A stretch of DNA of 64,000 bases, from assembly GCA_025363655.1 (NCBI GenBank), contig JANYDK010000040.1:92368-156367 (forward strand), written 5' to 3'. The stretch is from Deltaproteobacteria bacterium. GTDB taxonomy: Bacteria > Myxococcota_A > Polyangia > Polyangiales > JADJMO01. The notes under the pieces are model-generated. The model worked only from the letters and a program-made list of their open reading frames with translations. It searched no databases and was not told the origin of the DNA. Positions 52,114 to 60,423 of the stretch are shown in pieces. Every line of letters starts with the position of its first letter. The first letter of the stretch is position 1. The position numbers and the translations under genes were made by a program.

Positions 52114-55100
52114 GTGCCCTTCGAGGTCGTAACTCGTCATCCGGTCGTCGCCGCCACCATCCCCTGGCGCACCGAAGAAAACGGACGCGTCGTGCACCGC
52201 CTGACCATCGTCGCGAAGGCGACGTTCGAGCTCCGGCCGCACGACATCGCGGTGATGGTCGATCCATATCCGCTCTTCCGCGACGTCCACTACGACGATC
52301 TACCGGGGTGCAGCCTCGCCACCGCGTCCGATTTCGTGCCCCGCAAAGCTCGGCCCGAGGTGCTCTTCGTCGGCAATGCATACGCTCCTTATGGAGAGCA
52401 CGTGGCCACGCGCGACGTGAGTCTCGTCGTTCGTACGCCGCTTCGCAGCGGCAAGAACGAACGGCTGGTGACGCTCGTCGAGAAGCATCTCCGCGTCACC
52501 GGTGAGCGACGTCGCGCTGCCGGCGGAGGCGTCTCCGAGCCACAACCGTTCTCACGTCTGCCCCTTCGTTGGGAGCTGACGGTCGGCGGCACGAGCTCCG
52601 CCGAGAACCCGGTCGGGGTCGGCGCCGATGCCTCCGATCCCCGCCTCGCTTCCGTCACCTATCTCGACGACGTGCGTAGGCCGGCAGGTCTCGGACCGGT
52701 CGCGCGAGGATGGGAGACGCGCGCCGAGCGCCTTCGCGGGCTCGATGCGCAACTCGTCGTAGGCGAGGGCGCGGTCATCCCCGCTCTCTTCGATTTCGGC
52801 TTCTACAACGCAGCGCCACGCGATCAACAGGTCGACGTGCTCAGCGGTCACGAAGAGCTGGTGCTGGTCGGGCTCAACCTCACGTTGCCCGAGGTGCGTG
52901 CGCGGCTCCCAGGTCTCACCGCCAAGGTGAAGCTGGAAATCGCCACCGAAAAGCGCGACGTCCCGCTCGTCGCCGACACGCTGGTGATCGTCGGCGACAC
53001 CTTGCGTGTGGCCGTCACCTATCGCGGCGATCTCGAGGTCACCGAAGAGATCGCCGCCGGCCTCGCCGACTGCAAGCTCCACGTCTCGCTCGTTCCGGCC
53101 GACGTGCCGAGCGAGATTCGGCGCGTCGACAGCTTCCCCAGCGTCGCTCACGCGCCGCGTCCGACCATCGCCTTGGCGAACGCCGTCTTGCCGCGCGTCG
53201 AGGCGAATTTCCTCAAGTCGACGCAGCGCGGATCCTCGGTGCCAGCTGCGCCGCTCGTCGCCACCGTTCCGGCCTCGCTCAAGAGCACGCAACGCGCGAT
53301 GCCAGGGATGGAGATTCCGCCGACGATCACGCCGGCGCAACCCGATCTGGCTCCGGCGCCGACAGGGCCCAAGCTCGGCTTCGGCAAGGTCACGTTGCAG
53401 CTCTCGGAGTCTTCGTTTCCAGAGCTCCCGCTCGTTCCCGCGCGCGTCGAACGAGCGTGGGCGAGCCCCTCGCCGACCTCGCCGGTGCAGTTCATCTCGC
53501 CTGCGCAGGCGATGCCATCGCCACGCACCGACGGCGCGGCGATGGCGCCGATCGCTGGGCCGACCCCCATCGCGCCCGCGATGCTCTCGCCGTGGCAATC
53601 GGCCGATCTCGCGCCGGACGCGCCGGTCGACGTCGCTGCCGAGAGACCAATCGAAGCGTTGCGTCGCTCCGCGCCGGGTCTCACGGCCTTCGTGCCGCTC
53701 TCGTTCCTCGCGCCGAAGATCGACGAGGCCGCGACGTCGGTCGAGAGTGGCGCGCAGCTCGGTGTGCTCACGCCGCCGCCGCGCGAGGAGGGCCCGCTTC
53801 CGATCGTCAACGACACCACGCTGATCGGGTTGACGCTCCCCTTCCAGATTCGTCCGCCGCACGACGCGCGCGTCGTCATCGTCAAGGCCACCTGCGATCT
53901 GATCGATGGCGCCGCGGCCAAGCTCGCCGACGAACAGGCCTTTCCCTGCGGTGATTTGCATTGGGACGACGACGATCAGGCGAGCCTTCGCTACGCCAGC
54001 GACTTCGTCCCCTACAAGCCACGCGCAGACGTCACGCTGGTCGGTGAGGTTCGCTCTGGGGCCGAGCGCAACGTCGGTTTCGTCGCCCTCCGGGTCGGCG
54101 ACTTGCGCCATCGTCTCGCCGTATTCGGAGCTCGAAAGTGGGAACGCTTCGGTGCGAGCAACGCCGGCTCCTTCGACAAGATCGCCCTTCGCTGGGAGAA
54201 CGCGCTCGGGGGGCCGCTCTCGCCGGACAATCCCGTCGGCATGGGCTTCAAGACGGGGCTCCGTCCGCCGCACCTCGAGCATCCCGACGACATCCTCGAC
54301 GGTCCCTCGGCGGTCGCGTTTCCCGCCTGCACCGCGCCGATGCGTGCCGAGTGGCGTCCGCGGAGCAGCAAGCTCGGCACCTACGACGCCGAATGGCTGC
54401 GCTCGTCCTGGCCATTTTTCCCCGAAGATTTCGACTGGTCGCACTTCAACGCAGCGCCGCCTCTCCTGCAGACGGGGTACCTCGAGGGCGACGAGCGTTG
54501 GGAGCTGAGCGGCGTCTTCGAGAAGCCACGCAGCGGAACGCTCCCCGCGCTCCGTCCTCGCGCGTTCGTGCTCCGAACGAAGGAGGCAGGTGGTGAGCTC
54601 GTCGAGGTGATGCTGAGGCTCGACACCGTCAGCTTCGATTCCAGCGCCGGCAAGGCCGGTCAGGTCACGCTCGTCTATCGTGGCCTCCTCGAGACCCGCG
54701 ACGACGACGCGTCCGATCTCACGCTCGCCTTCGTCACCCGCGATCTCCCCGAACACAAACCGATGACCGCGGCCGAGGCGCGTCGAAAGCTCCACGCCAC
54801 CTTGGTCGCGCGTGGTCTCGTCGCGCCCGATGCTCCCGTCGTTCTCGAATCGGCCAATCAGGCGAGCGAGCCCGAAATGTCGCTCGCCGACGTCTACGCC
54901 CGCCTCGGTCAGAAGTTGTCCGCGGCCGAGGCAGCGCGCCGCGAGGCTCCCGCGCCGTCTCCCAAGACGTCGGCCTCGCTCCCCGCTCCGCAAATACCCC
55001 AAGGGGTAAACCCCGTAGTACCCCAAAGGGTAACTCCGGCATCCGCACCCCGAGGGGTGACTCAGCCGGAGATGATTGCCCGTTGGAAGCGTACCGACGC

Positions 55101-56055
55101 GGTAGTGGCTCCGGTGATGCTCACCCCCGGCGAGGTGCCCGCGGCGCCCGAGGCGACCGTCCTCGAGCGCATACTGGCGGAAGGTCCCCTCGCGGGGCGA
55201 GATCTCGGCAGCATCGACCTCTCCGGCGCCGATCTGACGGGTCACGATCTCACGCGCACGCTCCTCGTCGGCGCCAAGCTCGTCGGGACCAACCTCAGCG
55301 ACACGAAGCTCGTCGGTGCCCAGCTCGTCGGCGCCGATCTCAGCGACGCCATCCTCCTCGACGCCGACCTCACCGAAGCCGATCTCACCGGCGCGACGCT
55401 CGACCGTGCAGCTTTCACGCGGGCCAAGCTCGATCGCGCCGCCTTCGACGGCGTGAAGGCGACCGGGACCCGCTTCGCCGACGTCACCGGCGAGCACGCC
55501 AGCTTCGTCGCCGCCATCTTGCTCGGCGCCATCTTCGACGGGGCGAAGCTCGGCGCGCTCGAGCTCACCAAGGCAGAGATCGAAGGCGTCAGCTTTCGCG
55601 ATGCCGAGCTCCCCAACCTCCGGCTCTACGACGTCAAAGGCCTCGACGTCGTCTTCGAGCGCGCCAAGCTCGACAAGGCGCGCGCCGACGGTGCCTCGCT
55701 GCCGCGCGTCTCCTTCAAAGACGCCAGCCTCGAAGGCTCGATTTGGGAGCGCGCGGTCCTCGAAGGCGCTCTCTTCGAAGGCGCCAAGGCCAAAGGCACG
55801 CTCTTCGTCCGCGCGATGCTCGACGGAGCGGTCTTCCGCAAAGCCGAGGTCACCGGCGCGACGTTCCGCAAGGCATCGCTGCGCGGGGCCAATGCGCTGA
55901 AGGCAAACTTCATGCGTTCGAGCTTCGAAGGCGCCGATCTCGAAGGCGCCGATTTTCGCGGCGCCAATCTCTACCAAGCCGAGACCTGGCGCGCGAAGAC
56001 CAAGGGCGCTCGCTGGGAGCTGGCGATCGTCGCCGGCACCAAGATGGCGACCTGA
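52114..56055 (+). CDS. Double-DUF2169 protein with pentapeptide-repeat tail (T6SS adaptor/effector-like)
   Basis: A GTG at 52114 starts a 1313-residue protein. The first DUF2169 domain is at about residues 1-330 (VVHRLTIVAKATFEL, DDLPGCSLATASDFVPRKARPE). A Pro/Ala/Ser-rich linker is at about 335-560. The second DUF2169 domain is at about 565-900 (VVIVKATCDLIDGAA, DDQASLRYASDFVPYKPRADV, FDWSHFNAAPPLLQTGYLEG). A short linker with three palindrome-encoded repeats follows. Pentapeptide A(D/N)LxG-type repeats begin near 1020 and run to the C-terminus. DUF2169 proteins are known as adaptors for T6SS effectors and often occur with DUF3540, DUF4150 and pentapeptide genes. Those genes lie at 58-60 kb on the opposite strand. 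No VgrG is in the window. Confidence 0.85.
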   Translation: MPFEVVTRHPVVAATIPWRTEENGRVVHRLTIVAKATFELRPHDIAVMVDPYPLFRDVHYDDLPGCSLATASDFVPRKARPEVLFVGNAYAPYGEHVATRDVSLVVRTPLRSGKNERLVTLVEKHLRVTGERRRAAGGGVSEPQPFSRLPLRWELTVGGTSSAENPVGVGADASDPRLASVTYLDDVRRPAGLGPVARGWETRAERLRGLDAQLVVGEGAVIPALFDFGFYNAAPRDQQVDVLSGHEELVLVGLNLTLPEVRARLPGLTAKVKLEIATEKRDVPLVADTLVIVGDTLRVAVTYRGDLEVTEEIAAGLADCKLHVSLVPADVPSEIRRVDSFPSVAHAPRPTIALANAVLPRVEANFLKSTQRGSSVPAAPLVATVPASLKSTQRAMPGMEIPPTITPAQPDLAPAPTGPKLGFGKVTLQLSESSFPELPLVPARVERAWASPSPTSPVQFISPAQAMPSPRTDGAAMAPIAGPTPIAPAMLSPWQSADLAPDAPVDVAAERPIEALRRSAPGLTAFVPLSFLAPKIDEAATSVESGAQLGVLTPPPREEGPLPIVNDTTLIGLTLPFQIRPPHDARVVIVKATCDLIDGAAAKLADEQAFPCGDLHWDDDDQASLRYASDFVPYKPRADVTLVGEVRSGAERNVGFVALRVGDLRHRLAVFGARKWERFGASNAGSFDKIALRWENALGGPLSPDNPVGMGFKTGLRPPHLEHPDDILDGPSAVAFPACTAPMRAEWRPRSSKLGTYDAEWLRSSWPFFPEDFDWSHFNAAPPLLQTGYLEGDERWELSGVFEKPRSGTLPALRPRAFVLRTKEAGGELVEVMLRLDTVSFDSSAGKAGQVTLVYRGLLETRDDDASDLTLAFVTRDLPEHKPMTAAEARRKLHATLVARGLVAPDAPVVLESANQASEPEMSLADVYARLGQKLSAAEAARREAPAPSPKTSASLPAPQIPQGVNPVVPQRVTPASAPRGVTQPEMIARWKRTDAVVAPVMLTPGEVPAAPEATVLERILAEGPLAGRDLGSIDLSGADLTGHDLTRTLLVGAKLVGTNLSDTKLVGAQLVGADLSDAILLDADLTEADLTGATLDRAAFTRAKLDRAAFDGVKATGTRFADVTGEHASFVAAILLGAIFDGAKLGALELTKAEIEGVSFRDAELPNLRLYDVKGLDVVFERAKLDKARADGASLPRVSFKDASLEGSIWERAVLEGALFEGAKAKGTLFVRAMLDGAVFRKAEVTGATFRKASLRGANALKANFMRSSFEGADLEGADFRGANLYQAETWRAKTKGARWELAIVAGTKMAT
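54996..55058. repeat. Three ACCCC-N2-GGGGT-type palindromes in a coding linker
   Basis: ACCCCAAGGGGT (54996-55007), ACCCCAAAGGGT (55020-55031) and ACCCCGAGGGGT (55047-55058) are 12-bp palindromes 24 and 27 bp apart. They sit in the linker between DUF2169 and the pentapeptide tail. They use codons such as ATA, GTA and AGG that are uncommon in the surrounding genes. Confidence 0.6.
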
Positions 56056-56058
56056 CGA

Positions 56059-57402
56059 CTACTTGATGACCGAAGGACCGACGCAGACGTCGACCTCGAG
56101 AACCAAATAGAGAAGTGCCAGCGCCTGTGGCTCGAGCGGGGAGCTCGTCTCGTTGGTCGGTTGCGTATGGTAGGTCGTGAAGAGCACGCGACCGCACGAG
56201 TGCTCGAAGGTCGTCGTCGCCGGTTTGCCGTTCGCTTCGACCCACACCTGCGGCGTCTCGCTGATCGGTTTGCCCGAGGGATCGACGTCGGCGTGGGCGT
56301 GCACGCCGGTCAAGAACGTCCACGCGTCTTTCACCGTCGAGAGCGATTTACCCTGCGCGGCGAGCCAATCGGCGAGCCCTTTGTCGTCGACCTTGGCAGG
56401 TTGATCGCCGCCGCCGTTCTGGCAAGCGCTGCCGATGGCGGTGTCTTCGCCTTGCCACGAGACGTAACCAGGGAAGACCTGGCGCACGTACTCGTACGAC
56501 CAATCGGAGACGTAGAGCTTGCCGCCCGCCTTGACGAACCCGTCGAGCGTCGTCGTCGTCGCCGAGCCGTACGCGTAGACGCCATTGCACTGCGGACCGC
56601 TTCCTCCACCGCCGCCGTCGCTGCTCGAGCCGCTGCAGGGAATGAAGACGATGTGATACTTCGAGATCTCGGTCGGATCGGTGATCAGCTTGATCGGCGC
56701 CGGATAGGGGCTCGTCTCGCCGAGGTCCTGCGTACCGTAGATGGCGAACGCGGTCGCGTCCTTCGAGAGCACGCGCGCCTTCGGAAGAAGTCCGCCGGTG
56801 GTGATCTTCGCCTCGAGACCCATGCGCGCGAGGACGAGCTCGATCGGATCCCAAGCGCCGAGCATGATCGCGATCTTGGGGATGTCGTCGCCGGCGGCCT
56901 TGTCGATCTTTCGCGGCATCGTCGTCAGCGCCTTGTCGACGGTGGTGTCGCCCGGCGTCGCGGTGATCTTCCGCACGCGGCGAAATGCGCCTTTTTGAAC
57001 GACGAGGAGCTGCTCACCGAGGGTCGTCGGCAAGGTGAAGCTGCCATCGGGCGCGGTGGTGGTGAAGGGCGTTCCTGCCGCGAGTTTGACGCACGCATCG
57101 CAGAAGACGTGATCGGGAATCTCCGGCGGCGGCGTCCCCGTCGTGTAGACGAGCGCGCCCGAGATCGGGATCGTCCCCTCCGGCGCGAACACCTTGCCGT
57201 GCAGCTTCGCCGGCAGGTCGACGACGGTGTCGGGGTTGAAATCACCGTCGAAGCCAGGCCCGATGTCGAGCGTGGTGCCATCGGACGAGGCGTCGAGATC
57301 GGGCGTACCACCGCCGCCGCTCGAGTCTTTGCTGGCCGAGCACGCGAGCGTCAGCACCGCGGCAGCGAACATCCACACCCTGGCCCATGCGCGCGACGAC
57401 AT
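56059..57402 (-). CDS. Lipoprotein with carboxypeptidase-regulatory-like domain and GATase-like domain, paralogue 2
   Basis: This 447-residue lipoprotein has a signal ending LTLAC. The order repeats that of the 25864-27279 gene. The beta-sandwich is AKLHGKVFAPEGTIPISGALVYTTG with CDAC. An alpha/beta core has DDIPKIAIMLG, then YHIVFIPCSGSSS and FVKAGGKLYVSDWSYEYVRQ. A late CGRVLFTTYHTQ has the His. The strand-end Cys and late His align with the other paralogue. The gene is convergent with the DUF2169 gene (3-bp gap). Its presence beside the T6SS-like module may be coincidental. Confidence 0.65.
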   Translation of the reverse strand: MSSRAWARVWMFAAAVLTLACSASKDSSGGGGTPDLDASSDGTTLDIGPGFDGDFNPDTVVDLPAKLHGKVFAPEGTIPISGALVYTTGTPPPEIPDHVFCDACVKLAAGTPFTTTAPDGSFTLPTTLGEQLLVVQKGAFRRVRKITATPGDTTVDKALTTMPRKIDKAAGDDIPKIAIMLGAWDPIELVLARMGLEAKITTGGLLPKARVLSKDATAFAIYGTQDLGETSPYPAPIKLITDPTEISKYHIVFIPCSGSSSDGGGGGSGPQCNGVYAYGSATTTTLDGFVKAGGKLYVSDWSYEYVRQVFPGYVSWQGEDTAIGSACQNGGGDQPAKVDDKGLADWLAAQGKSLSTVKDAWTFLTGVHAHADVDPSGKPISETPQVWVEANGKPATTTFEHSCGRVLFTTYHTQPTNETSSPLEPQALALLYLVLEVDVCVGPSVIK

Positions 57403-57527
57403 CGGTGACCTCCGGACAGCTCCGCCAAAGACTGCTTCGAATCATCGTACGGGCATCCCCGCGCGCCTGCGCAAGGGTGCGCGCGCCAGAAGTGTCGCGG
57501 ACGCACGCGCGGCAAATGTGGCGGAAG

Positions 57528-57560
57528 ACAAAACGAAAGGGCCCACCTCGCGGTGAGCCC
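57528..57560 (-). terminator. Intrinsic terminator after the lipoprotein at 57595
   Basis: On the minus strand GGGCTCACC and GGTGGGCCC form a 9-bp stem (one G-U pair) with a GCGA tetraloop. T-rich TTTCGTTTTGTC follows. It lies ~35 bp after the lipoprotein stop. Confidence 0.75.
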
Positions 57561-57594
57561 CGCCGATCGTCTGTTTCTCAGCAGGCTCGCGAGC

Positions 57595-58071
57595 TCACGG
57601 AGTCGGCGCGGCGCTCGTCCCGCCGACGGGCGGTGCGGTCGTGGCGGCCGGTGGCGCTGCAGTCGTGGCCGCGGCAGGCGGTGCTCCACCTTTGCGAATC
57701 GCGTCGGCACAGGCCCAGATCTGATCGGCGATGGGCTTCGCGTCTTTGATCTTCTGCTGACGGTCGGCCTCGCTGAAGTCGTTCGTCGAGAGGATCGAGA
57801 TCTCCTCGAAGAACTTCCCGTCCTCGATGCGGAAGACGATCGTCGCCCCGCCATTCTGGAAGACCTGGATGCCGTCTTTGGTCGCATTGACCTCCGACTT
57901 GTAGCCCTGGCTGGTGGCGCACTGACCGATCGGTCCGAACGTCGCCGGCGCTTCGGCGGGCGTGACCGGGAGAGGGTAGCGAGTCTCGGAGACTGCGCAT
58001 CCGCCGATGGAGACGGAGACCGCGGCGAGCATGGCGATGGACATCGGAGCGACGAGCTTGAGCAACGACAT
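57595..58071 (-). CDS. Small lipoprotein of unknown function
   Basis: This 158-residue lipoprotein has a signal with lipobox IGGC. The mature domain (ATFGPIGQCATSQGYKSEVNATKDGIQVFQNGGATIVFRIEDGKFFEEI) has a compact alpha/beta appearance with a cysteine in FGPIGQC and a second in IWACADAI, perhaps one disulfide. The C-terminal tail is Pro/Ala/Thr-rich (PPAATTAPPVGG). No family is recognised. It lies 110 bp downstream of the DUF4150 gene on the same strand and ends before a strong terminator, so it may be cotranscribed with the module. Confidence 0.6.
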   Translation of the reverse strand: MSLLKLVAPMSIAMLAAVSVSIGGCAVSETRYPLPVTPAEAPATFGPIGQCATSQGYKSEVNATKDGIQVFQNGGATIVFRIEDGKFFEEISILSTNDFSEADRQQKIKDAKPIADQIWACADAIRKGGAPPAAATTAAPPAATTAPPVGGTSAAPTP

Positions 58072-58181
58072 GAGGCATCCTCCAGAGTGACGACAGGTGA
58101 CTTTCGCGGAACGTAACCGACAGTACGATTGCTCGTCGATACCTTCTCTACGAAGCGGAGCGCAGCAGGGCCACCCGCCCG

Positions 58182-58589
58182 TTACTCCACCATCACCTTC
58201 GCCTGCGAGGGCGCGATCTGCATTCCGGCGGGGAAATTCGCGTTCGTACCGTTGTGCCCGACCATCGACGTGAGGTGGCAGACCGGCTTGCCCTCGGCTT
58301 TGACCTTCATGCTTCCCATCTTGAAGGTGGCCGGCCCCATGTTCATGCCGGAGACGACGCCGCCCGCGACGCCCGCTTCATCCCCGTTGCTCATGGGGAT
58401 TTGCGAGTTGAGCACCACCGCGTCCATGTTCATGAACTTCACCTTCACCGACGTCTGCACCGCCATCGGCACCTGCGCGATGTTGGGGAAGGGCGTCGGA
58501 ATCGGCGGGGCAGGGGGCGCCGGCACCTTGCAGACGTCGGGCACGCCCTGACACATGCCACCCATCTTGCACGAAGCGGGAAAAGGCAT
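58182..58589 (-). CDS. DUF4150 (PAAR-like) protein
   Basis: The 135-residue protein matches the DUF4150/PAAR-like family. It begins PFPASCKMGGMCQGVPDVCKVPAPP and has PIPTPFPNIAQ. The later part reads NGDEAGVAGGVVSGMNMGPATF and CHLTSMVGHNGTNANFPAGMQIAPSQ. PAAR-like proteins sharpen the VgrG spike tip of type VI secretion systems and can carry or recruit effectors. It follows the DUF3540 gene by 11 bp on the same strand. The short length indicates no fused toxin. Confidence 0.88.
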   Translation of the reverse strand: MPFPASCKMGGMCQGVPDVCKVPAPPAPPIPTPFPNIAQVPMAVQTSVKVKFMNMDAVVLNSQIPMSNGDEAGVAGGVVSGMNMGPATFKMGSMKVKAEGKPVCHLTSMVGHNGTNANFPAGMQIAPSQAKVMVE

Positions 58590-58600
58590 TTCAGGCTCTC

Positions 58601-59239
58601 CTAACCGAGTAGAACGCGCTTGCCATCGACGATGCTGTCTCCTTGCGCGATGAGCTCGTTGCGCTCGGAGAGGACGCGGAAGGCGCCTTTGACGAGCGTG
58701 CGCATGCGACCCGCGCGCGTCTCGAGGAGGTTGTCGACTTCGCGATAGGCGTCGCCCGCCTTCTCGAAGAGACGCTGCGCGCGCACCTCGAGCCGGCCGA
58801 CGAGCGAGGTGAGCGCGCGCGCGACCAACTTGCCTTCATCGATGTTCACGTCGGCCGTCTTGGCGTGGACGCTCACGCCGGTCGAGGTCGTGAGCACGCT
58901 GCCGGCGGCCTCGAAGTGGACGTCGGTGCCGGCCTTCACGCGCACCGCGCGACCGGACGAGAGCTGCAAGTCACCCTCGGCGTGGAGCTCGAGCGCGCCC
59001 GTGCTGGCGTCGTAGCGAAGGAGAATCGTTCCTGTTTTCTCGCGTAGAACGATGGTCTCTCCCTCGAGCTCGGCGCTGACGCCCGATTCGGTGACGAGCG
59101 CGCGGGGCTTCGACTTGGGCGAGGAGGTCCCCTGGCGACGCGGCAGCGCGACCACGTTGCTCTCGGCCGGGCGCGCCTTCGGCTCCTTCGACTTCTCGTT
59201 GCGTTCGTTGCGTCGCTTGGCGGTGCTGGTCTTGGCCAC
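58601..59239 (-). CDS. DUF3540 protein
   Basis: The start at GTG 59239 is supported by GGAAGGA 6 nt upstream, rather than the GTG at 59245 that overlaps the previous stop. The 212-residue protein opens with a Lys/Arg-rich leader. Repetitive beta segments follow (LLRYDASTGALELHAEGDLQLSSGRAVRVKAGTDVHF), then VSVHAKTADVNIDEGKLVARAL and a final helix/strand region. This is typical of DUF3540, which co-occurs with DUF2169 and DUF4150 in T6SS-related loci. The repeated beta structure resembles the gp5/VgrG-type spike stalk. Its role is unknown. Confidence 0.78.
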   Translation of the reverse strand: MAKTSTAKRRNERNEKSKEPKARPAESNVVALPRRQGTSSPKSKPRALVTESGVSAELEGETIVLREKTGTILLRYDASTGALELHAEGDLQLSSGRAVRVKAGTDVHFEAAGSVLTTSTGVSVHAKTADVNIDEGKLVARALTSLVGRLEVRAQRLFEKAGDAYREVDNLLETRAGRMRTLVKGAFRVLSERNELIAQGDSIVDGKRVLLG

Positions 59240-59241
59240 GG

Positions 59242-60312
59242 TCACTCCTTCCCGAACTCTTCTGCTTGCGAGCGCGTCGCGTCGGTCTTGCGGGCGCCGC
59301 GCATTTTGGCGCCGGACGTCTCGGCGTTGGCGAGCCGCGCCTTGTGCAAGTCGGCCTCGATGAAGCACGCGTCGAGGAGCACGGCGCCGCGCAGATCGGC
59401 GTTCGAGAGATCGGCGTGCTGAAAATCGGCGCGGGTCAGCAGCGCACCCTGCAAATCGGCCCCCGGCATTTGCGCCTGCGTGAAGAGACCCCCCTTGAGG
59501 CTGGCGTTCTTGAAGCTGGCGCCCTCGAGCAGCGCCTTCCGCATGTCTACTTCGCTTAAGTCGGCTCCATCGAACACGGCGTTACGTGCGTCCGAGAGGT
59601 TGACGCGGGCGCGGGCGAGGGTCGCCTTTTTCAGCGACGCGCCGCGGAGGCTGAGCTGCTCGGCACGGACGCCCGCGAGCACTGCGCCGTCGAGGATCGC
59701 TCCGTCGAACGTCGAGCGCGAGAGCACGGCCTCGCTGAAATCGGCCTTCGTCAGCTTGGCGCCGTCGAGGAGACACTGGAGAAGCGAGACGCCCTTCAGC
59801 TTGCAGGCCGCGAAATCGAGGTCCGTGAAGATCGCGAGCATGAGGCGGGCGCCTCGCAAATCGGCGCCGGAGATCGATTTCGCGTGCACGCGCGTCTTCG
59901 AGAAATCGACGTCCTTGGCGTCGACGTTGGCCATCATGACGCCGAGGAACATCGCCCCCGCGAGCTTCGCGCCGCCGAGCGCGGCGAAGTCGAGCTGCGC
60001 ATCCGAGAGATCGGCGTGACGCAAGTCGGCGCCGCGGAGGTTGGCGGAGCTGAGGTTGGCTTCGCCGAGATCGGCATCGACGAGCCGTGCGCCCTCGAGC
60101 GACGCCCCTTCGAGCTTGGCACCGCGCAGGCGCGCCTTCTCCAGATTGGCCGACGCGAGAGTGACGTCGTGGAAGACGGCCTCCGTGAGATCGGCCCCGT
60201 GGAGGTCGATGCCGGTGGCGTCGAAACCGGCGATATCGGCGCCCACCAGACCTTCGGGGTCGGCCGCCCGCGCCACGAGCTCGTCTCTCGTGCGAATTGG
60301 CTGCGGCGACAT
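59242..60312 (-). CDS. Pentapeptide-repeat protein of the T6SS-like module
   Basis: ATG 60312 (MSPQPIRTRDEL) gives a 356-residue protein. An N-terminal head of ~25 residues is followed by pentapeptide repeats through nearly the whole length (e.g. GADLTEAVF, LEGARLVDADLGEANLSSANLRGADLRHADLS). The repeats form a right-handed quadrilateral beta-helix. It ends in a charged tail (RSQAEEFGKE). Its stop overlaps the GTG of an alternative DUF3540 start, so the two are in one operon. The repeats are related in type to the tail of the DUF2169 protein at 52114, and the two may bind each other or substitute for each other. Confidence 0.9.
   Translation of the reverse strand: MSPQPIRTRDELVARAADPEGLVGADIAGFDATGIDLHGADLTEAVFHDVTLASANLEKARLRGAKLEGASLEGARLVDADLGEANLSSANLRGADLRHADLSDAQLDFAALGGAKLAGAMFLGVMMANVDAKDVDFSKTRVHAKSISGADLRGARLMLAIFTDLDFAACKLKGVSLLQCLLDGAKLTKADFSEAVLSRSTFDGAILDGAVLAGVRAEQLSLRGASLKKATLARARVNLSDARNAVFDGADLSEVDMRKALLEGASFKNASLKGGLFTQAQMPGADLQGALLTRADFQHADLSNADLRGAVLLDACFIEADLHKARLANAETSGAKMRGARKTDATRSQAEEFGKE
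59246..59252 (-). promoter_or_regulatory. Ribosome-binding site deciding the DUF3540 start
   Basis: GGAAGGA on the minus strand lies 6 nt before the GTG at 59239. It touches the alternative GTG at 59245 with no spacing. This makes 59239 the better start. Confidence 0.6.
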
Positions 60313-60423
60313 CGGCGCATTGTCTCCGCAGCGAAGGCGAATTGTCACGCGCTGTCGTCGGGGTAGGCGCAGGGGCGCGGAGATTTAAGCCGTTGACCAA
60401 AGCGCGCGGGCAGCATACCGATC

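Noticed and set aside
52552..55977. 1141-residue minus-strand open frame over the DUF2169 gene
   Set aside because: The plus-strand product has two DUF2169 domains and pentapeptide repeats; the minus frame is their complement and has no recognisable domain.
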